Positions 7,487 through 12,461 of a stretch of 12,461 nucleotides of DNA are shown piece by piece. The notes beneath the pieces were generated by a model. That model saw only the letters and a list, made by a program, of their open reading frames with translations, did not search any database and was not told the DNA's origin. The number at the start of each line of letters is the position of its first letter. Position 1 is the first letter of the stretch. Both the position numbers and the translations under genes were made by a program. Where the stretch lies: positions 1 to 12,461 of the forward strand of contig DLRL01000075.1 in the NCBI GenBank assembly GCA_002501085.1. The letters run 5' to 3'. The stretch is from Gemmatimonadales bacterium UBA7889. Its GTDB lineage: Bacteria > Gemmatimonadota > Gemmatimonadetes > Longimicrobiales > Gaopeijiaceae.

Positions 7487-9160
7487 ATGAGCGCGTTGGT
7501 ACTGATGGTGCTAGGCCTCGGAGCTTTCACTGCGGGGTACCTTCTCTATTCACGCTTCATCTCGGAACACATCTTCCGATTGGATTCGGAGTTCCGAACG
7601 CCAGCACACGTCCAGGAAGACGGTGTAGACTTTGTGCCCACAAACCGGTGGGTACTATGGGGGCATCACTTCACCTCGGTAGCAGGGGCTGCTCCAATCG
7701 TAGGCCCGGCAATCGCAGTGATCTGGGGATGGCTGCCCGCGTTCCTGTGGGTAACTCTTGGAACGGTTTTCTTCGCCGGAATCCACGATGCTGGAGCGCT
7801 CTGGGCCAGCGTGAGGAACGAAGGTAAATCCATCGGGGCGCTAACCGAGTCGGTCGTAGGACAGAGAGCACGCTCTCTCTTCATGATTATCATCTTCCTG
7901 CTTCTTCTGATGGTCAACGCTGTATTTGCCATCATCATTGCCAGACTCTTCGTTCAGCACCCAACCAGCGTTATCCCTGCCTGGTTCGTCATCGCGGTCG
8001 CGGTCACCATCGGCTATTTGCTCTACCGTCGGGGTGTTGCGCTCCTATGGCCATCTATTATCGGAGTAACTCTCCTTTATGCGTCCATGTTCGTCGGTAA
8101 TGAGGTACCGCTCAGCCTACCAGAGTCAGTGTTCGGACTGGGCCCTGCTGGTATCTGGGTGGTCATACTATTCACGTACGCCGCCGTCGCCTCGCTTCTT
8201 CCGGTCTGGCTCCTTCTACAGCCACGGGATTACATAAACGGCCTTCAACTCTTCATTGGGCTCGGCATTTTCTTCCTCGCAGTTTTGATAGCTCGACCGG
8301 ATGTAGTAGCACCAATGATCAATTCATCAGTCCCTGAGGATGTGCCTTCGCTGATTCCACTTCTGTTTGTGACAATCGCTTGCGGCGCATGCTCCGGATT
8401 CCACGGGCTCGTATCCTCTGGGACAACGTCAAAACAAGTGGACAATGAAAAGGATGTGCGCTTTGTAGGCTTCTTGGGCACGGTCGGAGAGGGCTCTCTC
8501 GCGCTTGCAGCAATCATCGCGTGCACCGCAGGCTTTGCTACGCTGGGGGATTGGGAGGGCTACTACACGTCTTTCGGCGCGGGTGGGCTAGACGCGTTCG
8601 TCCAAGGAGGAGGAGTGATTCTCGCTAGTATTCCCGGGATCTCGGAATCGTTTGGCCAGACTCTGCTGGCTGTGATGGCCATTCTCTTTGCTGCTACGAC
8701 GATGGATACCGGCGTCCGGCTGCAGCGCTATATCGTCCAGGAAGCGGGCACGATTTATGACATCCCCGCTCTGACTGGGAAAGGACTATCAACCATATTG
8801 GCTGTTGGCTGCTGCCTGGCCCTAGCCTTTGGCTCGGGTGGCGGAGGAGAGGGCGGTCTCATTATCTGGCCTCTATTTGGGACCACGAATCAGCTTCTTG
8901 CAGCACTCACACTTCTGGTGCTGAGCGTTTTCATCCTGAAACAGGGAAGGCCGACCGTATATACGCTCGCTCCCTTTAGTTTCCTTCTTTTCATGACGGT
9001 TTGGGCGCTTCTCACACAGCTTCGTGGCTTTTACGAGAACGAACAGTACTTCCTCCTTGGTCTCGATGCCGTAATCCTAGTGACTGCGATCTGGGTAGGG
9101 CTGGAGTCGCTATCAGCGCTCCGGAAAGCTGCTAGCGAATCGAGTGAGAGCAGCGCCTAG
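7487..9160 (+). CDS. cstA: CstA-family carbon starvation protein (membrane transporter)
   Basis: This 557-residue protein is hydrophobic throughout, with well over ten membrane spans. The family signature starts at about residue 44 (EDGVDFVPTNRWVLWGHHFT) and continues through SVAGAAPIVGPAIA, WGWLPAFLW and FFAGIHDAGALW to about residue 107. A second conserved block near 455-475 reads IIWPLFGTTNQLLA. CstA and its relative BtsT (YjiY) import pyruvate or peptides in enterobacteria; the substrate here is unknown. It is shorter than the roughly 700-residue E. coli proteins, as in a compact subset of the family. GGAGG five bases before the ATG strongly supports the start. The usual small YbdD/YjiX partner gene does not follow; instead there are two small cysteine-bearing proteins and an ArsA-type ATPase in the same direction, probably one operon. 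Confidence 0.93.
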   Translation: MSALVLMVLGLGAFTAGYLLYSRFISEHIFRLDSEFRTPAHVQEDGVDFVPTNRWVLWGHHFTSVAGAAPIVGPAIAVIWGWLPAFLWVTLGTVFFAGIHDAGALWASVRNEGKSIGALTESVVGQRARSLFMIIIFLLLLMVNAVFAIIIARLFVQHPTSVIPAWFVIAVAVTIGYLLYRRGVALLWPSIIGVTLLYASMFVGNEVPLSLPESVFGLGPAGIWVVILFTYAAVASLLPVWLLLQPRDYINGLQLFIGLGIFFLAVLIARPDVVAPMINSSVPEDVPSLIPLLFVTIACGACSGFHGLVSSGTTSKQVDNEKDVRFVGFLGTVGEGSLALAAIIACTAGFATLGDWEGYYTSFGAGGLDAFVQGGGVILASIPGISESFGQTLLAVMAILFAATTMDTGVRLQRYIVQEAGTIYDIPALTGKGLSTILAVGCCLALAFGSGGGGEGGLIIWPLFGTTNQLLAALTLLVLSVFILKQGRPTVYTLAPFSFLLFMTVWALLTQLRGFYENEQYFLLGLDAVILVTAIWVGLESLSALRKAASESSESSA

Positions 9161-9163
9161 GCA

Positions 9164-9178
9164 ACCCCAACGTGGGGT
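9164..9178 (+). promoter_or_regulatory. Intercistronic hairpin just after the CstA stop
   Basis: ACCCCA (9164-9169) and TGGGGT (9173-9178) form a perfect six-base stem with a three-base loop, four bases after the TAG. There is no T-run behind it, so it is more likely an mRNA-end protection or partial-attenuation element than a full terminator. It buries the GTG at 9172, which argues against that codon as the start of the next gene. Confidence 0.4.
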
Positions 9179-9186
9179 GGCATGCG

Positions 9187-9648
9187 ATGCCCAAAACCAT
9201 GCCGAACAGTGGAGTCAAAGGACGATCTAGCGTCATTCTGATCCGGGAATGGGAGCGTCAGATGTCCGCCTCCGGATGCTGCGGTCGCCTAGAGGGAGAT
9301 TTCCTCCAGCGCCGGGGTGAGCGCTGTTTTCCAGAGCGCCGGGCAGTTATGGAGGCTATGGGTCCGCTTTACCGTGATCTTAGATCTCTCTACGGTGACG
9401 AGGTTGAAATCCACGTTGTGGACCCCCGTAATCTCTTTACAATCTTTGCTCTTATACTCCGTGATGCGCGTACTCATAGTTTGAGTGCTTGGAAGGCCCT
9501 GCGGACCCTCTTCCGCATCCCGGTTACTGGGGTCGTCGTGAATGGACAACTTCTTGCGCGAGGTCGTTGGCCAGAATTTTCGGAGTTGAAAGAGGTGTTG
9601 GGTGATCCAAAAGCCACGCGAGAAGAGGTCGTTAGTGGACTGGCGTGA
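9187..9648 (+). CDS. Thioredoxin-fold-like protein with a vicinal Cys-Cys pair
   Basis: From the ATG at 9187 this is about 153 residues. An in-frame GTG at 9172 lies inside a hairpin, and an ATG at 9199 is also possible; only a weak G-rich element precedes 9187. The layout suggests a thioredoxin-like fold. A first strand (SVILIREWE) leads to SGCCGRL, with two adjacent cysteines where a redox or metal site would be. A helix follows, then the strand VEIHVVDPRN, then FRIPVTGVVVNGQLLARG, whose proline sits where the cis-Pro loop does in that fold. A third cysteine is in GERCFPERR. The CC pair is not the CxxC of a standard thioredoxin, so thiol transfer or binding of a soft metal is as likely as disulfide exchange. 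The 3' end overlaps the next gene. I do not recognise a named family; the fold call is inference from pattern. Confidence 0.75.
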   Translation: MPKTMPNSGVKGRSSVILIREWERQMSASGCCGRLEGDFLQRRGERCFPERRAVMEAMGPLYRDLRSLYGDEVEIHVVDPRNLFTIFALILRDARTHSLSAWKALRTLFRIPVTGVVVNGQLLARGRWPEFSELKEVLGDPKATREEVVSGLA

Positions 9649-9898
9649 ACGGATAACTCGCGCCGGAGAACTCCTGCATGAGTTCTATAGAGGACGTCAC
9701 CGGGGAGCTCTAGCTAGGGAGCGGCGCCAGGAGGACGATCTTTTTATGCTCTTGGTATTCTCAGAAATGATGGGAATCGAAAACCCGTCGAGCTACTACA
9801 CCCTGGAGCTACTGCCTCTCTTGTATGAGGGATTTCATGAATGGCACATCCGTATGGGCATGGATCACTCTCCGCTTGAGCACTTTCGCTGCTGCTGA
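9635..9898 (+). CDS. Small protein with a C-terminal Cys-Cys (resembles cory-CC-star proteins)
   Basis: The GTG at 9635, six bases after GAGG, gives 87 residues and a 14-bp overlap with the previous gene. An upstream in-frame GTG at 9602, also six bases after a GAGG, would give 98 residues and a 47-bp overlap. The protein is helical and soluble, with a basic N-terminal half (FYRGRHRGALARERR), then LFMLLVFSEMMGIENPSSYY, and ends HIRMGMDHSPLEHFRCC-stop. The invariant-looking MGMDHSPL and the terminal CC match, from memory and without a search, the small proteins NCBI names cory-CC-star, which I associate with ArsA-type ATPases. The ATPase gene follows 15 bp downstream, which fits. With the histidines of the tail, the two cysteines could bind a metal, or act as a thiol relay with the upstream CC protein. 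The biochemical role is not established to my knowledge. Confidence 0.8.
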   Translation: MDWRERITRAGELLHEFYRGRHRGALARERRQEDDLFMLLVFSEMMGIENPSSYYTLELLPLLYEGFHEWHIRMGMDHSPLEHFRCC

Positions 9899-9913
9899 GG
9901 CCATCTAGAACCC

Positions 9914-10924
9914 GTGAACTCCCTGCCTTTAGAGGGCCACTCAATTCTCTTCGTGGGCGGCAAGGGTGGCGTGGGCAAAAGCACGACGGCCGCGTCTCTT
10001 GCAGTCCATTTGGCTGACTCAGGAGAGAAGATCCTCCTGGTATCGACCGATCCCGCTCACTCCTTAGGTGATCTATTTGAAACCTCTGTGGGTGACCGGA
10101 AACGAGAGATTGTCCCCGGCCTACATGCCCTCGAGATTGACCCAGGACAGGAGGTAGAGAAGTACCTGGCTCGCGTGAAAAGTACGATGCGGCACTACGT
10201 GCAACCCGCGATGTACTCCGAGATCGAGCGTCAGATAGAGCTCACCCGTCATTCTCCTGGTGCTGAAGAGGCCGCTCTCATGGACCGAGTAACCACCCTG
10301 ATGCAGGAGGGAGCGACCTCTCACGACCGTATCATCTTCGATACGGCCCCAACGGGGCATACTCTGCGCCTACTTGCTCTGCCAGAGATCATGGCAGCCT
10401 GGACGACAGGGCTCCTCAAGAGTCGTGAACGATCGGATTCTCTGGGAAAGGCAGTCGATCGGCTTCGAGGACGTGAGCAGGCTAGCGGCGATGAACTTGC
10501 TTGGTTCGATGACGTTAAAGAGGAAGTGACGGACGAGCGCACCCAAAAAATCCAAGAGGTGCTCCTAGAGCGGCAACGGCGTTTTTCCAAGGCCAGACGA
10601 CTACTCCTGGATCCTGAAATCACTGCCTTCATACTCGTCCTGATACCCGAAAAACTGCCCATTCTCGAAAGCGAGAAAACACACGCAGTCCTCAGGCAAC
10701 ACAAGATTCCCGTCGCAGGATTAGTGGTGAATCGAACCCTTCCCGAGAACCAGGTCTTGGGAGAGTTCTTAGAGAGTCGGCGCTCACAGGAAGCAGAGTA
10801 TCTAGAGCAAATAGAGCGGGTCTTCTCGAAACTCCCGCGTGTGCGAATCCCGCTCCTATCCCGCGATGTGCAGGGAATCAATGCCTTGAGAGAAATCGCT
10901 CAACACCTGCTGATCGACAAATAA
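9914..10924 (+). CDS. ArsA/GET3-family ATPase, single domain, without cysteines
   Basis: This 336-residue protein has the deviant Walker A P-loop GGKGGVGKSTT (15-25), the switch I segment STDPAHSLGD (44-53) and the ArsA-type SPGAEE (114-119). It also has switch II DTAPTGHTLRLL (143-154), the adenine-side VVNR near 272-275 and the late PLLSRDVQG loop near 314-322. It is the length of a single ArsA half or a GET3 homodimer subunit. It contains no cysteine, so neither the arsenite-binding cysteines of ArsA nor the zinc CxxC of GET3 is present. No ArsB, ArsD or ArsR gene is nearby, so arsenite export is unlikely. It could be a dimeric ATPase chaperone or regulator acting with the CC proteins and the CstA transporter. 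The GTG at 9914 is the first plausible start; no strong ribosome site precedes it, which suggests coupling to the gene ending at 9898. Confidence 0.92.
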   Translation: MNSLPLEGHSILFVGGKGGVGKSTTAASLAVHLADSGEKILLVSTDPAHSLGDLFETSVGDRKREIVPGLHALEIDPGQEVEKYLARVKSTMRHYVQPAMYSEIERQIELTRHSPGAEEAALMDRVTTLMQEGATSHDRIIFDTAPTGHTLRLLALPEIMAAWTTGLLKSRERSDSLGKAVDRLRGREQASGDELAWFDDVKEEVTDERTQKIQEVLLERQRRFSKARRLLLDPEITAFILVLIPEKLPILESEKTHAVLRQHKIPVAGLVVNRTLPENQVLGEFLESRRSQEAEYLEQIERVFSKLPRVRIPLLSRDVQGINALREIAQHLLIDK

Positions 10925-11012
10925 CACTGGATATCTCAAGAAACCCGTTTTCCAACACATAGACCGAGCCGTACCCGAGATCAAATCTAGCGAAGAACCT
11001 CGTCTGGCTTCC

Positions 11013-11024
11013 CCTCGTACGAGG
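11013..11024. promoter_or_regulatory. 12-bp perfect palindrome before the NHL gene
   Basis: CCTCGTACGAGG is its own reverse complement and lies about 45 bp upstream of the NHL-protein start. It could be an operator. A single short palindrome is weak evidence, and no clear promoter was seen around it. Confidence 0.2.
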
Positions 11025-11068
11025 TACTAACCTGGCTCCAGTTCTAGATGCCAGATTGAGGACCGGTG

Positions 11069-12043
11069 ATGCCAAATTCAGGAAAGATAGGACTAGTAAT
11101 TCTCTTACTTAGCACGGTAGCTATCTCGACCTCCTGCGGAGAAGATCAAATCCAGGAAGTATCGTATAGTTTGGTCGAGGGATGGGCAGAGCTGCCTGAA
11201 GGAATTGAAGCTTGGGGGCAGACCATCGGCGTAGAAATTGATACCGAGGGCAACCTTCTGGTCTTCCAAAGGTGTTTTGCAAGTAACTGTATTGGGCGAG
11301 ATGAAGTACCAGCGTTCCTGAAATACAACTCGGATGGAAAGCTGATCGATAGCTGGGGTGAAGGAATGTTCGTGTGGCCCCACGGCTTCTTCTTGGATTC
11401 TGATGGGAACATCTGGACAACAGATGCGCGCGGCAGAGAAGGAAAGGGTCAGCAGGTTCTGAAGTTCAGCCCCGACGGGAGAGTGCTCATGGCGCTCGGC
11501 ACCCCAGGTGTTGCGGGAGATGGACCAAATACCCTCAGCGGTCCAACAGATGTTGCAGTAGCCCCAACCGGTGAAATTTTTGTCGCGGACGGCCATGGAA
11601 ACAACCGAATCGTGAAGTACTCAAGCGATGGAGAATTTCTTATGGAGTGGGGCCAGGAAGGCACCGGACCTGGTGAGTTCAATGAACCCCATTGTCTTGC
11701 CTTCGATTCTAAGGGTCGACTCTTTGTTGGTGATCGTGTCAACGAAAGAATCCAAGTGTTCGATCAAGATGGTCGCTACCTCGCCGAGTGGCCCAACATC
11801 ATGGCGAGCGGCATTCACATCACCCAAGACGATGTGGTTTACGTTGCTGATTACCAGCTCCGAGAGGGCATAGTGATCGCCAACGCTACTGACTTTTCAG
11901 AGGTAGGCTTTATCTCTGAGGCTCTTCCTGAAGGTGTGACAGTGGACGTGAAAGGCAACGTTTACGCTGGAGAAGTCTTGCCTCGTAATCTGAAAAAATT
12001 TACCAAGAGCCTTGGGCCTCCGACGACTGTACCCCAGGAATAA
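11069..12043 (+). CDS. NHL-repeat exported lipoprotein-like protein, PAL-related
   Basis: This protein has 324 residues from the ATG at 11069; the GTG one codon earlier is less likely because GAGG sits seven bases before the ATG. A hydrophobic leader ends in ISTSC (C23), a weak lipobox. The rest is a chain of NHL beta-propeller repeats. The clearest, about 157-235, have IFVADGHGNNRIVKYSSDG, then GTGPGEFNEPHCLAFDSKG and LFVGDRVNERIQVFDQDG. That succession is also the core of the lyase half of peptidylglycine alpha-amidating enzymes (PAL). Histidines at about 105 (WPHGF) and 208 (EPHCLA) sit where zinc ligands of PAL occur, but I could not confirm the third. It may be an enzyme or simply a binding propeller. 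An exported VOC-fold gene follows by 7 bp and is probably co-transcribed. Confidence 0.85.
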   Translation: MPNSGKIGLVILLLSTVAISTSCGEDQIQEVSYSLVEGWAELPEGIEAWGQTIGVEIDTEGNLLVFQRCFASNCIGRDEVPAFLKYNSDGKLIDSWGEGMFVWPHGFFLDSDGNIWTTDARGREGKGQQVLKFSPDGRVLMALGTPGVAGDGPNTLSGPTDVAVAPTGEIFVADGHGNNRIVKYSSDGEFLMEWGQEGTGPGEFNEPHCLAFDSKGRLFVGDRVNERIQVFDQDGRYLAEWPNIMASGIHITQDDVVYVADYQLREGIVIANATDFSEVGFISEALPEGVTVDVKGNVYAGEVLPRNLKKFTKSLGPPTTVPQE

Positions 12044-12050
12044 GGAAGCA

Positions 12051-12461
12051 ATGAATGAAAGTGAAAATAGCCTGATGACTTTGGTTAATCGGGATAGAAT
12101 ATCCCGTCGAGCTATGCTGCTCTCTCTGCCAGGTATAGCCCTTGCCCCGCGTCTCATAGCTCAACATCAAGTCGCACCGCTTACCGTTGTGGGGCTGCAG
12201 CAAATAACGCTTGCAGTGTCAGACATCGAGCGTTCTCTGGCATTCTATCAGGAACTTTTCGGAGTATCTGTGCAGGCGCGCCACGAGAGGTCGGTCCTGC
12301 TGCGTCTGGGTGCCGGGCCACATTTTCTGGCACTCACGGAAGCCGGGTCGGCAGCACCACGTATTGATCACTTTGGCCTGGGAGTGGAAGACTTTGATGT
12401 AGACCGAGTGCTCGAAACCCTTGAAGGGCACGGGATCGCAGGGGGTGGGTCAAGCGGCGGC
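12051..12461 (+). CDS. Tat-exported VOC/glyoxalase-superfamily protein (3' truncated by the window)
   Basis: The frame is open from the ATG at 12051 to the window edge (137 codons). AGGA lies just upstream of the ATG, and the gene starts 7 bp after the NHL stop. The N-terminus carries a twin-arginine signal: RISRRAML, then a mildly hydrophobic stretch SLPGIALAP and a likely cut near LIAQ. The domain begins at about residue 50: VGLQQITLAVSDIERSLAFY is the first beta-alpha-beta unit of a VOC fold, and RIDHFGLGVEDF starts the second. The first metal-ligand position, usually His in this superfamily, is Gln here, which also occurs in some glyoxalase I enzymes; the second-unit His is present. Members are metal-dependent isomerases, dioxygenases or binding proteins. 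The substrate is unknown, and the missing C-terminus prevents closer placement. Confidence 0.82.
   Translation, partial: MNESENSLMTLVNRDRISRRAMLLSLPGIALAPRLIAQHQVAPLTVVGLQQITLAVSDIERSLAFYQELFGVSVQARHERSVLLRLGAGPHFLALTEAGSAAPRIDHFGLGVEDFDVDRVLETLEGHGIAGGGSSGG

Noticed and set aside
7357..7827. A 156-codon plus-strand open frame across the CstA start
   Set aside because: It overlaps the well-supported CstA frame and its ribosome binding site, and its translation is low-complexity and Arg/Gly-rich with no recognisable domain.
10321..10881. A 186-codon open frame on the minus strand inside the ATPase gene
   Set aside because: It is antisense to a gene with complete ArsA/GET3 motifs. Its translation is rich in Ser and Arg without a domain, as expected for a shadow frame.
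9914..10924. Arsenic-resistance ATPase (arsA) label
   Set aside because: There are no arsenite-binding cysteines and no arsB, arsD or arsR neighbours. Only the superfamily can be claimed.
9199..11086. Identical MPNSG start in the CC protein (from the ATG at 9199) and the NHL protein (from 11069), hinting at another shared leader
   Set aside because: The codons differ at several positions, the sequences upstream are dissimilar and the match is only five residues, so chance is the simplest explanation.
11105..11596. A 163-codon minus-strand open frame inside the NHL gene
   Set aside because: It is antisense to a clear beta-propeller gene, with no domain and no ribosome binding site noticed.

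Overview
This window looks like chromosomal DNA from an uncultured Gram-negative-type bacterium of moderate GC content. The evidence is a set of exported proteins typical of a double-membrane cell: a di-haem c-type peroxidase, a Tat-signal protein, lipoprotein-like leaders and a PAP2 enzyme with a cleavable-looking leader. Several genes have recognisable AGGAG/GGAGG ribosome binding sites, and GTG starts are common. The gene mix (long serine hydrolase, di-haem peroxidase, NHL-repeat protein, exported VOC protein) would fit marine Gemmatimonadota-like lineages, but no gene here fixes the phylum. No mobile element, tRNA, rRNA or CRISPR array is visible.

The window divides at a divergent intergenic region (7170-7486). 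Everything to its left is read on the minus strand. In order of reading away from the divide these are: a PAP2-type phosphatase (7169-6285); an exported protein made almost entirely of thirteen 24-residue MORN-2/YwqK repeats (6194-5109); a di-haem cytochrome c peroxidase/MauG-family protein (5017-3593); an exported class C beta-lactamase-fold serine hydrolase (3447-1999); and a two-gene unit of a histidine-rich polytopic membrane protein with a membrane-anchored TPR protein, joined by a one-base stop/start overlap at 764. The repeat protein and the peroxidase are unrelated, yet they share a duplicated block of about 100 bp covering the 5' leader and the signal-peptide codons.

To the right of the divide, the plus strand carries a compact cassette: a CstA-family transporter (7487-9160), a thioredoxin-fold-like protein with a Cys-Cys pair (about 9187-9648), a small protein ending in Cys-Cys (about 9635-9898) and a single-domain ArsA/GET3-type ATPase with no cysteine at all (9914-10924). 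The usual small YbdD/YjiX partner of CstA is absent and the other three genes occupy its place. This is the strongest candidate for an undescribed system: a substrate transporter linked to a thiol-bearing pair of small proteins and a dimeric P-loop ATPase. The link is inferred from gene order, and the transported substrate and ATPase client are unknown.

After a 144-bp gap come an NHL-repeat lipoprotein-like protein (11069-12043), related to the peptidyl-hydroxyglycine amidating lyase group, and, 7 bp later, a Tat-exported VOC/glyoxalase-fold protein cut off by the window edge (12051 onward). The divergent region contains a perfect 8-bp inverted repeat over a plausible PAP2 promoter and, on the other strand, a well-spaced sigma-70-like promoter for the CstA cassette.
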